Both the position numbers and the translations under genes were made by a program. The notes beneath the pieces are model-generated. The model saw only the letters and a list, made by a program, of their open reading frames with translations. It had not been told where the DNA came from and made no database searches. This document shows, one piece after another, positions 1 through 7,584 of a stretch of 64,000 bases of DNA; within the stretch, counting starts at the first letter, position 1; each line of letters begins with the position of its first letter. Source of the DNA: Flavobacterium branchiicola (GTDB taxonomy: Bacteria; Bacteroidota; Bacteroidia; Flavobacteriales; Flavobacteriaceae); assembly GCF_018383905.1 (NCBI RefSeq), contig NZ_JAGYWA010000002.1:493369-557368 (forward strand), read 5' to 3'.

Positions 1-59
1 AAAGCAATCAAAACCTTTAAAATCATTAAAAAATAAAATTCTAAACAGCAGAAAAATAT

Positions 60-1100
60 ATGAGAAAAATTACTCTAACATTTTTATTATTAAGTTCTTT
101 TACCATTTTATTTGCGCAAGCACCACAGAAAATGAGTTATCAGGCAGTGGTTCGTAAAGCAGATAGTACATTGCTTGTAAATTCTATAATTGGTATTAAA
201 ATAAGTATTTTAAAGGGATCTGAAACAGGAAAACCGTCTTATGAAGAAACTCAAACGACAACAACAAATACTAACGGATTAGCAACAATAGAAATTGGCG
301 GTGGTAAAGCAATTAATGGAAGGTTTTCGGATATTGATTGGGGGGCTGGGTCTCACTTTGTTAAAACAGAAATAGATCCAACAGGAGGAACTAATTATAC
401 CATTAGTGGTACAAGTCAGCTTCTAAGTGTTCCATACGCCTTGTATTCGGGAAGTAGTTCAAATAAAGGAAAAACTAGTATTGTATTAACTGGCGATATT
501 ACTGATGCAGAAGCTGGAGCGCAAATAAAATCTGAATTAGGTTCTTATACCGAAAATATTTATGTCACTAATACAACAAACCTGACAACTTTAGATTTGA
601 ATTTAGCAACAAATTTGATTAATTTAATTATACAGGATAATCTAAAATTAGGCACTATAAAAGTAGATAATCTGCTTAATATTTACGGTGATTTAGAGAT
701 CGAAAATAACGAAAAATTAGGCACAGTTGTGTTTTCTGCTTTAAAAGGAATGCATGGTTATGATCTCAGTATTATGAATAATCCATCTTTGCTGTCCATT
801 TCTTTTCCTGCATTGATTAAGTCTAAGGGGGTCTATTTTGCCGAAAATAAATCTCTTAGTTACATTAGTTTTCCACTACTTGCAAAGGTTTATGGCTCTC
901 ATACAAGTCTTAGTTTTAACAATAATGCTCTTCCGAGTTCTCAGGTTAATGCGATTTTGCAAAAACTGGTAGGTATTACGCCAACTTCAGGGTGGTACAT
1001 TCAGTTGGAACGTCAAAATCCTTTGGCTCCACCCACAGGTCAAGGAATTAGTGATAAGGCAACTTTAATTAGTAGAGGGCAAAATGTAGAAACCGATTAA
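60..1100 (+). CDS. Secreted protein with leucine-rich/receptor-L-like repeats
   Basis: The protein has 346 residues and starts with a clear Sec signal peptide: a Lys/Arg pair, a hydrophobic run to about residue 17, and cleavage after F-A-Q. Residues 20-140 form an N-terminal domain common in secreted Bacteroidota proteins, with M-S-Y-Q-A-V-V-R followed by a beta-rich part ending in S-V-P-Y-A-L-Y. From about 150 to 320 it has irregular beta-strand repeats such as NLTTLDLN, LEIENNEKLG and LSISFPAL, which resemble receptor-L or leucine-rich repeats. It is probably exported to the periplasm or cell surface. No C-terminal type IX sorting domain is obvious. The gene stands alone and is followed by a stem-loop. 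Its binding partner is unknown; the gene is certain, the fold assignment is inference. Confidence 0.75.
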   Translation: MRKITLTFLLLSSFTILFAQAPQKMSYQAVVRKADSTLLVNSIIGIKISILKGSETGKPSYEETQTTTTNTNGLATIEIGGGKAINGRFSDIDWGAGSHFVKTEIDPTGGTNYTISGTSQLLSVPYALYSGSSSNKGKTSIVLTGDITDAEAGAQIKSELGSYTENIYVTNTTNLTTLDLNLATNLINLIIQDNLKLGTIKVDNLLNIYGDLEIENNEKLGTVVFSALKGMHGYDLSIMNNPSLLSISFPALIKSKGVYFAENKSLSYISFPLLAKVYGSHTSLSFNNNALPSSQVNAILQKLVGITPTSGWYIQLERQNPLAPPTGQGISDKATLISRGQNVETD

Positions 1101-1120
1101 TTCAAGAAATATTTTATTTA

Positions 1121-1154
1121 AAAAAGCATCAGTTTATAACTGGTACTTTTTTTG
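1121..1154 (+). terminator. Stem-loop terminator after the LRR-like gene
   Basis: An imperfect stem (AGCATCAGTT paired with AACTGGTACT) is followed by a run of seven T, 20 bp after the stop codon. Confidence 0.6.
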
Positions 1155-1263
1155 CTTAAAATTTTGAAACTTTTCTCCTAATTCATATAACAAGATGTTT
1201 TCGAAAAAGAATCAATTTTAAATTAATAAAAATCAGCAAATTATTAATTAAAATTTATAAATC

Positions 1264-1383
1264 ATGAACAATATATTTAGAGGATTACTGGCCGGTTACG
1301 GAGCCAAAAAGTTAGGAGGAGGATGTTTCGGAACTGTAATAGTTTTTATCGTTCTTTGGGTTTTGCTTGGTCAATGCAGCTAG
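1264..1383 (+). CDS. Small 39-aa membrane protein
   Basis: The reading frame runs from ATG at 1264 to TAG at 1381-1383. The product begins MNNIFRGLLAGYGAKKLGGG, then has a Cys-Phe-Gly turn and a single hydrophobic segment (about residues 23-36, VIVFIVLWVLLG), ending in Q-C-S. The glycine-rich N-terminus followed by one membrane span is typical of small inner-membrane proteins. It lies 84 bp upstream of the DUF808 gene on the same strand and could be co-transcribed with it. No known family was recognised. Good codon structure and the membrane-protein composition support it as a real gene, but its function is unknown. Confidence 0.6.
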   Translation: MNNIFRGLLAGYGAKKLGGGCFGTVIVFIVLWVLLGQCS

Positions 1384-1467
1384 AATTAAATCCGGTTTCA
1401 CGTAAAGAAATTAGGATAAAAAGTGGTAGATTCGCACCACTAAAAATTAAATAAAAGAATAAAAAGA

Positions 1468-2358
1468 ATGGCATCAGGTTTTTTTGTACTATTAGATGAT
1501 ATCGCAGCAATTATGGATGATGTTGCAGTAATGAGTAAAGTTGCTGCAAAAAAAACAGCTGGAATTTTGGGAGACGACTTAGCAGTTAATGCTGAGAAAG
1601 CTTCCGGATTTGCCTCATCCAGAGAACTTCCTGTTTTATGGGCAATTAGCAAAGGATCACTTTTAAACAAAATAATTATTTTGCCAATCGCATTTTTATT
1701 AAGTGCATTTTTCCCTGTTGCTATCATTGTAATTTTGGTTCTCGGCGGACTTTTTCTGGCTTATGAAGGAGCCGAAAAAATCTACGAATTTATTTTTCCG
1801 CACGCACATGCAGAGTCAGAAGGAATTACAGAGGAGACTTTTACGGAGGAAGAAATTTTAGAAGCTGAAAAAGGAAAAATTAAATCAGCAATTGTGACCG
1901 ATTTTATTCTGTCAGTAGAAATCGTAATTATAGCTTTAGGAACTGTAATAGGCAAGCCAATTGCGCAACAAATTATCGTAACTTCAATAATTGCTGTAGT
2001 AGCCACAGTAGGTGTATATGGTATTGTAGCCCTTATTGTCAGAATGGATGAAGCAGGTTATAAGCTTATTAAATTTGGTAAAAAGGAAAAAAGTATTTCA
2101 AAATTCATTGGAAATATCCTGGTAAAAGCACTTCCGTTAGTGATTAAAAGCTTAACGGTAATTGGAACAATAGCTTTAATATTAGTAGCCGGAGGTATAT
2201 TTGTACATTACATTCCTTATTTCCATCATTTAGCAACCGAAATTAATATCCCTTCAATTATCAAAGAATTTGTAACAGGACTAGTTTTAGGTTTCGTTGT
2301 TTTAGCAATTGTAAATCTTTTCAAAAAAGTATTCAAAAAGAAAGAAACAGCATTGTAA
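1468..2358 (+). CDS. DUF808 (YedI-like) inner-membrane protein
   Basis: The protein has 296 residues and begins M-A-S-G-F-F-V-L-L-D-D-I-A, the characteristic start of the DUF808/YedI family. The conserved soluble segment (AAIMDDVAVMSKVAAKKTAG, then GDDLAVNAEKASGF) is followed by a long hydrophobic hairpin at about residues 70-97 and four more predicted spans at about 150-170, 175-195, 225-250 and 265-285. The C-terminus is Lys-rich and cytoplasmic. Length matches the family (about 300). Its biochemical role is not established. The 39-codon gene just upstream may belong to the same transcript, and a terminator follows. Confidence 0.9.
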   Translation: MASGFFVLLDDIAAIMDDVAVMSKVAAKKTAGILGDDLAVNAEKASGFASSRELPVLWAISKGSLLNKIIILPIAFLLSAFFPVAIIVILVLGGLFLAYEGAEKIYEFIFPHAHAESEGITEETFTEEEILEAEKGKIKSAIVTDFILSVEIVIIALGTVIGKPIAQQIIVTSIIAVVATVGVYGIVALIVRMDEAGYKLIKFGKKEKSISKFIGNILVKALPLVIKSLTVIGTIALILVAGGIFVHYIPYFHHLATEINIPSIIKEFVTGLVLGFVVLAIVNLFKKVFKKKETAL

Positions 2359-2380
2359 TTACTGCAATAAACAAATAGTA

Positions 2381-2413
2381 AAAACACTAGTCGAGAGGCT
2401 GGTGTTTTTTTTT
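2381..2413 (+). terminator. Rho-independent terminator after the DUF808 gene
   Basis: AAAACACTAG pairs with CTGGTGTTTT across a short loop, followed by a long T run. Confidence 0.75.
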
Positions 2414-2459
2414 GAGCAAAGGTTTCGTTTTTAGTAGATCTTCTGTCCCGCTATCCGTT

Positions 2460-2505
2460 ATATCCTTTTATGGTCCCGATAGCTATCGGGGCCATAAAAG
2501 GATAT
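2460..2505. repeat. Inverted repeat with CCCGATAGCTATCGGG core
   Basis: Fourteen-base arms (ATATCCTTTTATGG and its complement CCATAAAAGGATAT) flank a perfect 16-bp palindrome at 2475-2490. A degraded core, CCTGATAGTTATCGGGA, recurs at about 24946-24962, and CTATCGGGGC recurs just downstream at about 2511-2520. This looks like a dispersed intergenic repeat. Confidence 0.75.
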
Positions 2506-2620
2506 CACTTCTATCGGGGCTAGGTAAGAAATTTTTGTTTTTATCAGAAATAACACCAAATAGTAAAATTTTTTAATTGAAATAAACTTTTGATTTTTAG
2601 TCGTTTATGGTTTTTGTTTG

Positions 2621-2651
2621 TTGATTTAACATTTTATGTAAGCAACCTTTG
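2621..2651 (+). promoter_or_regulatory. Candidate flavobacterial promoter for the 136-aa lipoprotein
   Basis: TTG at 2621 is separated by 20 bp from AACCTTTG at 2644-2651, one mismatch from the TAnnTTTG -7 consensus. The spacing is right for this phylum. Confidence 0.45.
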
Positions 2652-2699
2652 CAACTAAGCCGCATCTTCATAGTAATTAACAATTAATTATTATTTTAT

Positions 2700-3110
2700 A
2701 TGAAAAGTTTTAGATTAAAATCAGTTTTAGTAGTATTATTTTTATCAACAGCATTAATTTCATGCAGTAACGACGATGATAAAGCAGTAGCTCCTGCAAA
2801 AGGAAAAGTTGCATTTGTAACAGAAATTAAAGGACCGGAAACCGGAAAAGTAAATGATGAATTAAGTTACGATGTTACTTTCCTTGTAGATAACGCTTGC
2901 GGAGAATTTGACAAAATTTCTGAAACGACAATCGGTTCGGTAAAAGGATTACAGGTTGAAGCAAAATATCCATCAGACGTTTGTACACTACAAATACCAG
3001 ATCCAAAAAAGACAGTTTATAAATTCAAAGCAACTGCAAAAGGAACTTTCGAAATCAAATTCAAAAAATCAGAAACAGAATTCTTAACTCAGAAAGTAGT
3101 GATCGAATAA
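2700..3110 (+). CDS. Small surface-type lipoprotein
   Basis: The protein has 136 residues. Its N-terminus has a signal peptide II with lipobox L-I-S-C, giving a mature Cys-Ser-Asn-Asp-Asp-Asp start. The acidic stretch after the cysteine fits the lipoprotein export signal that directs Bacteroidota lipoproteins to the outer face of the outer membrane. The remaining ~100 residues are beta-rich and look like a single Ig/cadherin-like sandwich (VAFVTEIKGPETGKVNDE, then YDVTFLVDNACGEF, ending F-L-T-Q-K-V-V-I-E), with two cysteines that could form a disulfide. Partner and function are unknown. It is monocistronic. Confidence 0.8.
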   Translation: MKSFRLKSVLVVLFLSTALISCSNDDDKAVAPAKGKVAFVTEIKGPETGKVNDELSYDVTFLVDNACGEFDKISETTIGSVKGLQVEAKYPSDVCTLQIPDPKKTVYKFKATAKGTFEIKFKKSETEFLTQKVVIE

Positions 3111-3276
3111 CAACTTCTTAGTTGATATTTTTTTAGGTTGAAAGCCATTTTGCAGAGATTTATTTTTAAGTTGATGTAAGATGGTTTTTTTTTATTGTTT
3201 AGTGATTTAAACTGGTTTTCTATTCATTAATTATAAAGAAATCTTATTTTCGTATTTAAAACTTAATTCTTTTAAA

Positions 3277-4839
3277 ATGAAATTTTACATTACTCTATTT
3301 TTATTTTCAATATTTATCTTCGCTAGTAATGGTCAAAAAATTAAATATGATAAATATGGACATGTTAATAGCTTAGAATTTAAACAATTAATACAACAAC
3401 GAAACTATCAATTAGTATCTGGGTATGACACAATTAGTAAATCACCTTTGGAAATTGTGGCTAAAGTCGTTAAAAACGATGAAATGTTTTTTTTGGATAC
3501 AAATGGAAATGAGTTGCCTTATCGTGATCTTTTGTCTGCTTCTATAAAAAACAGAGAAGATCGATTAAATAAACCATTTAAAGATGTAGAAAAAATATAT
3601 AACAATTATATTAACGATGTTGATTTAAATTATGAGAGGTTTAAAAAAGATAATTTATACGGATTATTGAGAAAAAAAGATAAAAAGGTTGTAATAGAGC
3701 CAAAATATAATTCTTTGTGGTGTTATAAAAGCGGAATAGTTTCTGTAAAAGAAAATGGATTGTATGGAATAGCAGATACATTAGGGAAAATTATTGTACC
3801 AATTAAATATGAATCTATTCAGTTGTGTATGATAGATACGATAGGTATTGATAGATTTATAGGATACAAAAATAATTTAGGAACACTTCTTAATAAAGAA
3901 GGAAAGGAGCTTTTTTCTCCCGCTTTTTCAAAAATAAATGGATATGCAGTTCAAGGTTTGATAAATGTTTCAATTGTCGAGAACGGTAATAGAAAAATGG
4001 GGCTTATTGATAAAGATGGTAAAGTAATCGTTGAGCCTAAACAATCATTTGTTTTCTATTTCCCCAATTCAAATTTATTAATTACAGAAAATGATAATTT
4101 AAGAGGTTTAATAACTAAACAAGGTAAAGTCTTATTTGAAACAAAATTAGAATATATTGATATTACAGCTGATACTGGCCGTATATTATTTTCCTTAAAT
4201 AAAAAAGTGGGAGTCTTAGATAGGGAAGGAAATGTTTTAGTGAAACCGATTTATGATAAAATAATGAATAATGCTAATAACTCTGATTATTTGATTGTTG
4301 GAAAAAAGTATTTTAATACTAGCGGAAGTGAAAAATATAAATATGGTGTAATTAATATAAGTGGTAAAGTGATAGTTCCACCAGATTATGATGAAATGGT
4401 AAAATGTTCAAATTATTTTATAGGAAAAAAAGAACTTAATTTTGTTTTAATTAACGGTAAAGGTGTGATCATAAAAGATCTAAATTATAAAAACATTCAG
4501 GTCATTAATACAAATAATGTCGCTATAGTTAATGATTTGACAGGGAAGAACGGTGTAATAGTTATAGATGAAAAAGGAAATGATATTATAAAAATTCCTC
4601 TTAAAAATTCACAAATTCAAAGTTGTGGAGATGGGTATTTTAGCACTCTTGAAGGAGTAGTAAATTTAGAAAATGAATTAGTTCTGACTAAAAAATGGAA
4701 TCAAATTACGTATACAAACAAGCTACCTCTAAGAATTAGAGGTGTTTTTATTGCAGAGTCAGGTTACGAAAGTTCTAAATCTATAGATTGTTTTGATCTT
4801 TATGGAAATAGATATGCGGAAAAAAAATTAAAAAATTAA
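3277..4839 (+). CDS. Secreted WG-repeat protein
   Basis: The protein has 520 residues with a signal peptide (about 1-19, cleavage near S-N-G-Q). Residues ~110-440 contain repeated WG-type units, seen as LYGLLRKKDKKVVIEPKYNS, ENGLYGIADTLGKIIVPIKY, KMGLIDKDGKVIVEPK, LRGLITKQGKVLFETK, KVGVLDREGNVLVKPIYDKI and KYGVINISGKVIVPPDYDEM. Each reads 'x-G-l-i-d-x-x-G-k-v-i-v-x-P-x-Y'. WG repeats are a widespread beta-rich repeat of unknown ligand, common in secreted Bacteroidota proteins. The gene is AT-rich and appears monocistronic. Exact function is unknown. Confidence 0.85.
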   Translation: MKFYITLFLFSIFIFASNGQKIKYDKYGHVNSLEFKQLIQQRNYQLVSGYDTISKSPLEIVAKVVKNDEMFFLDTNGNELPYRDLLSASIKNREDRLNKPFKDVEKIYNNYINDVDLNYERFKKDNLYGLLRKKDKKVVIEPKYNSLWCYKSGIVSVKENGLYGIADTLGKIIVPIKYESIQLCMIDTIGIDRFIGYKNNLGTLLNKEGKELFSPAFSKINGYAVQGLINVSIVENGNRKMGLIDKDGKVIVEPKQSFVFYFPNSNLLITENDNLRGLITKQGKVLFETKLEYIDITADTGRILFSLNKKVGVLDREGNVLVKPIYDKIMNNANNSDYLIVGKKYFNTSGSEKYKYGVINISGKVIVPPDYDEMVKCSNYFIGKKELNFVLINGKGVIIKDLNYKNIQVINTNNVAIVNDLTGKNGVIVIDEKGNDIIKIPLKNSQIQSCGDGYFSTLEGVVNLENELVLTKKWNQITYTNKLPLRIRGVFIAESGYESSKSIDCFDLYGNRYAEKKLKN

Positions 4840-4909
4840 AAGGCCAACAGCTAACCGATTTTAGTAAAATTTTATAAATCTGATTTCTCGAAATCCTTTT
4901 AAAATTTAC

Positions 4910-4917
4910 TATTTTTG
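4910..4917 (+). promoter_or_regulatory. -7 box TATTTTTG upstream of aguB
   Basis: A perfect TAnnTTTG box lies 19 bp before the ATG at 4936. It overlaps an in-frame TTG at 4915, so that TTG cannot be the start. Confidence 0.6.
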
Positions 4918-4935
4918 CGCTCTAAATTTTATGTC

Positions 4936-5826
4936 ATGCCGAAAAGAAAATATAAAATATCGGTTATTCAGTTAAATCTGAATGATGTTGCCGAAAACAA
5001 TCTAAAAAAATGTATCAGCTGGGTAAGAGACGCTGCAAGTCAAGGTGCAGAAGTTATTTTACTACCTGAATTATATAGCAGTCATTATTTCTGCCAAAGC
5101 GAAGATGTAGATAATTTTGCACTAGCAGAACCACTTTACAGTACTTCATTTATTGCTTTCAGCGAATTGGCAAAAGAATTAGGAGTAGTCATCATTGTTC
5201 CTTTCTTCGAAAAAAGAATGGCTGGAATCTACCATAACAGTGCTTATATCATTGATACTGATGGTACAGAAGCAGGTTTATACCGTAAAATGCACATTCC
5301 GGACGATCCGCATTTCTATGAAAAATTCTATTTTACTCCGGGAGATCTAGGTTTTCAGGCAATAGAAACAAAAAAAGGAACTGTAGGAACATTAATCTGC
5401 TGGGATCAATGGTATCCTGAAGCAGCTCGTATTACAGCCTTAAAAGGCGCTGAAGTTTTATTCTATCCAACAGCAATTGGATGGCATCCAAAAGAAAAAG
5501 AGCAGTACGGAGAAAATCAATACGGTGCGTGGATGAACGTAATGAAAGGTCATGCTGTAGCAAACGGAGTTTTTGTAGCAGCTGCAAACAGAATTGGTCT
5601 TGAAAAATACCTTGAAGGAACGGAAGGAATTCAATTTTGGGGAGCTTCTTTTATTGCCGGACCACAAGGTGAAATTTTAGCTCAGGCATCTCACGATAAA
5701 GAAGAAATCTTAATTGCAGAAGTTGATTTAGATTTACAAGAAAATGTACGTCAGAACTGGCCATTTTTCAGAGACAGAAGAATTGATGCTTTTGGAGATA
5801 TTACAAAAAGAGCAATTGATAAATAA
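4936..5826 (+). CDS. aguB: N-carbamoylputrescine amidase
   Basis: This nitrilase-superfamily enzyme hydrolyses N-carbamoylputrescine to putrescine, CO2 and ammonia, the last step of the agmatine route to polyamines. The Glu-Lys-Cys catalytic triad is visible: Glu45 in LLPELY, Lys118 in YRKMHIPDDP and Cys155 in LICWDQWYPE. The 296-residue length from the ATG at 4936 matches the family. That start is chosen over an in-frame TTG at 4915 because the -7 box overlaps the TTG. The upstream-acting enzyme, agmatine deiminase, is encoded 3.5 kb away at 9291 on the same strand. A strong terminator follows. It is probably cytoplasmic. Confidence 0.95.
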   Translation: MPKRKYKISVIQLNLNDVAENNLKKCISWVRDAASQGAEVILLPELYSSHYFCQSEDVDNFALAEPLYSTSFIAFSELAKELGVVIIVPFFEKRMAGIYHNSAYIIDTDGTEAGLYRKMHIPDDPHFYEKFYFTPGDLGFQAIETKKGTVGTLICWDQWYPEAARITALKGAEVLFYPTAIGWHPKEKEQYGENQYGAWMNVMKGHAVANGVFVAAANRIGLEKYLEGTEGIQFWGASFIAGPQGEILAQASHDKEEILIAEVDLDLQENVRQNWPFFRDRRIDAFGDITKRAIDK

Positions 5827-5845
5827 TTAAATTTATTTAAAATAT

Positions 5846-5882
5846 AAAAAAGGGCAAAATAATATTATTTTGCCCTTTTTTC
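5846..5882. terminator. Strong terminator after aguB
   Basis: AAAAAGGGCAAAATAAT pairs with ATTATTTTGCCCTTTTT, and T/A runs on both sides make it usable from either strand. Confidence 0.85.
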
Positions 5883-5883
5883 A

Positions 5884-6038
5884 TAAGCTTCGGAGAAGCG
5901 AAATATTTATAGAATGCACCTATACAATAAAGCTCCAGCGGAGCGACATATTCACATTTTATATATGTCGCTCCGCTGAAGCTTTTTTCATTTGGATTGT
6001 CGAAATCCTATAAATATTTTGTTCCTCTGGAGCTTTGT
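5884..6038. repeat. Nested inverted-repeat element (AGCTCC/GGAGCGACATA family)
   Basis: The inner arms at 5931-5951 and 5961-5983 read AGCTCCAGCGGAGCGACATA and its near-complement. They are flanked by diverged outer arms (AAGCTTCGGAGAAGCGAAAT at 5884 onward, against CTATAAATATTTTGTTCCTC to about 6038). The nested layout looks like one hairpin element inserted in, or grown from, another. No coding potential is seen. Confidence 0.7.
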
Positions 6039-6062
6039 CTTTTTTCTTGGTTTTAGTCAATG

Positions 6063-6100
6063 AAAAAAGCGGTTTCAAATTTTTTGAAACCGCTTTTTTA
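6063..6100. terminator. Bidirectional terminator after the OmpA-family gene
   Basis: AAAAAGCGGTTTCAAA pairs with TTTGAAACCGCTTTTT, giving a U-run on both strands. It lies 20 bp beyond the stop of the minus-strand OmpA gene. Confidence 0.85.
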
Positions 6101-6120
6101 GAAAATATATAGACTAAGAT

Positions 6121-7383
6121 TTATTTAACCTGGAAAGTAACTCTTCTCACGATTTGTCTCGCTTCTTTAGATTTTTTGTTAACAGAAGTATCTTCTCCGT
6201 TAGCAATTACATTCAGTCTTGAAGCATCAATTCCTGCATTAGTAGCTACTTTTTTCACAGCCTCGGCTCTTTTTCTTGATAACTCAGTGTTGTAAGTAGA
6301 ACTTCCAATTTCGTCAGCATAACCAATAATATCAGCTGATTTTCCCGGATTATTTTTCAGATATTTCACTAAGAAATCAACACCAGATAAAGAAGCATTT
6401 GTAGGTTTAGACGAATTAAAGTCGAAGTACACATTTACATAACCTCCGTTGATTAATTCTTCAACAGTATTGTTTGTAGCAACTCCGCTTCCTTTTTTCT
6501 CATAAGTTTTATCTAAATAGCTTTCTAACTCGTCTGGCACACCATTTTGATTGGTATCAATAGATTGTCCTTTTGTATTAACAGCAACTCCAGCGATGCT
6601 ATTTGGTTCTAAATCGTATAAATCAGCAACACCATCTTTGTCTGTATCGATAAGACCAGTTTCGATTAAGTCCACTCTTTTTTCCAATTCACCAATTCTG
6701 TCTTCTTCGCCAACCCAGTCAGCATGTCTTTCATTTTTACCTAAGTAGAAAGTTAAACCTACAGAAGCATTTAATAAAACACCATCAAATGAACCAGTTG
6801 TTGTGTTTCCCATTCCGTCGAAGTTCCAGTTTTGTCTTCCGTTAACAATTCCGGTAAGATCTCCTGTCAGTGCAACTCTGTTACTTAATTTAATTTGTCC
6901 CGTTAAACCAGCAATTCCGTGAGCCATATAATCCTGACCTCCAAAACCTGTTTCGGTACTAATTTGCGAAACTCCAAAACCACCATGTGCTAAAAGGCCA
7001 ATTGTGTTAGTCCAGGTTTCAAAATTTAAGGCACGTCCGACGTTTACAACTCCTTGTAAACTTGCTCTAACGTAACGGCTTTCAAAATCCGGAGTGTCAT
7101 TTTTCTCTTTAAATTGGTCATAACCAACATCTAATTTTACCCCAAACTTTGGACTAAACATATATCTCACGCCCAAATCTCCGTGAAAAAGGTTTGCAGA
7201 TTCTGTAGTATAACCCGGAGTCATAGTTCTGGTTGGTTTGTTTACACCACCATTTAGTTCGATAGACCATTTGTTGTATTCTGGTTGGTCAACAATTGTT
7301 TTAGTAGATGTGGTTGCCATATTTTGTGCACCTGCGGCAAATGCTAGTAGTAATAAAGATGCGGAGGCTAGTGTCTTTTTCAT
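6121..7383 (-). CDS. OmpA-family outer-membrane protein
   Basis: The protein has 420 residues and a signal peptide ending A-A-G-A-Q (about residue 19). Residues ~35-220 form an N-terminal beta-barrel-like domain (WSIELNGGVNKP, FGVKLDVGYDQF, VGLTFYLGKN). The linker at ~245-290 has Ca-binding thrombospondin-3-like repeats (DTDKDGVADLYD, DTNQNGVPDELE). Residues ~310-420 are an OmpA/MotB-like peptidoglycan-binding domain with VYFDFNSSKP and the ELSRKRAEAVKK motif. It likely ties the outer membrane to peptidoglycan. A -7 box lies upstream on the minus strand and a strong terminator follows. It is monocistronic and probably abundant. Confidence 0.93.
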   Translation of the reverse strand: MKKTLASASLLLLAFAAGAQNMATTSTKTIVDQPEYNKWSIELNGGVNKPTRTMTPGYTTESANLFHGDLGVRYMFSPKFGVKLDVGYDQFKEKNDTPDFESRYVRASLQGVVNVGRALNFETWTNTIGLLAHGGFGVSQISTETGFGGQDYMAHGIAGLTGQIKLSNRVALTGDLTGIVNGRQNWNFDGMGNTTTGSFDGVLLNASVGLTFYLGKNERHADWVGEEDRIGELEKRVDLIETGLIDTDKDGVADLYDLEPNSIAGVAVNTKGQSIDTNQNGVPDELESYLDKTYEKKGSGVATNNTVEELINGGYVNVYFDFNSSKPTNASLSGVDFLVKYLKNNPGKSADIIGYADEIGSSTYNTELSRKRAEAVKKVATNAGIDASRLNVIANGEDTSVNKKSKEARQIVRRVTFQVK

Positions 7384-7422
7384 GATATCAAAAATTTATT
7401 TAGTTTTTATTTTAACTCATGA

Positions 7423-7430
7423 CAAAATTA
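7423..7430 (-). promoter_or_regulatory. -7 box TAATTTTG upstream of the OmpA-family gene
   Basis: Read on the minus strand this is a perfect TAnnTTTG match, 39 bp before the ATG. Confidence 0.55.
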
Positions 7431-7530
7431 TGGGGTGAATTTCAGAATGTGTTCTATTTGCTCTTACATAATTCCCACGTTTTGGCTTTTAATTATGTAA
7501 AATCGTTAATAAAATCAAAATTGAGGGCGA

Positions 7531-7565
7531 AAAAAAAGGACAAAATTAATATTTTGTCCTTTTTA
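7531..7565. terminator. Terminator after the choice-of-anchor-I gene
   Basis: AAAAAGGACAAAAT and ATTTTGTCCTTTTT form a stem with T runs on both strands. It lies 20 bp past the minus-strand stop at 7585. Confidence 0.8.
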
Positions 7566-7584
7566 CCCTTTTTTAAAGTATGAT

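Larger units (their letters stand above)
2359..2699. other. 341-bp intergenic stretch: terminator, palindromic repeat, promoter
   Basis: No gene is seen here. It holds the DUF808 terminator, an inverted repeat centred on a 16-bp palindrome, and a candidate promoter for the lipoprotein gene, each listed separately. Confidence 0.7.

Noticed and set aside
1440..1727. 95-aa minus-strand frame inside the DUF808 gene
   Set aside because: Antisense shadow of a well-supported membrane protein gene.
4915..4935. TTG start of the carbamoylputrescine amidase
   Set aside because: The -7 box covers this codon; the ATG at 4936 fits family length and promoter.
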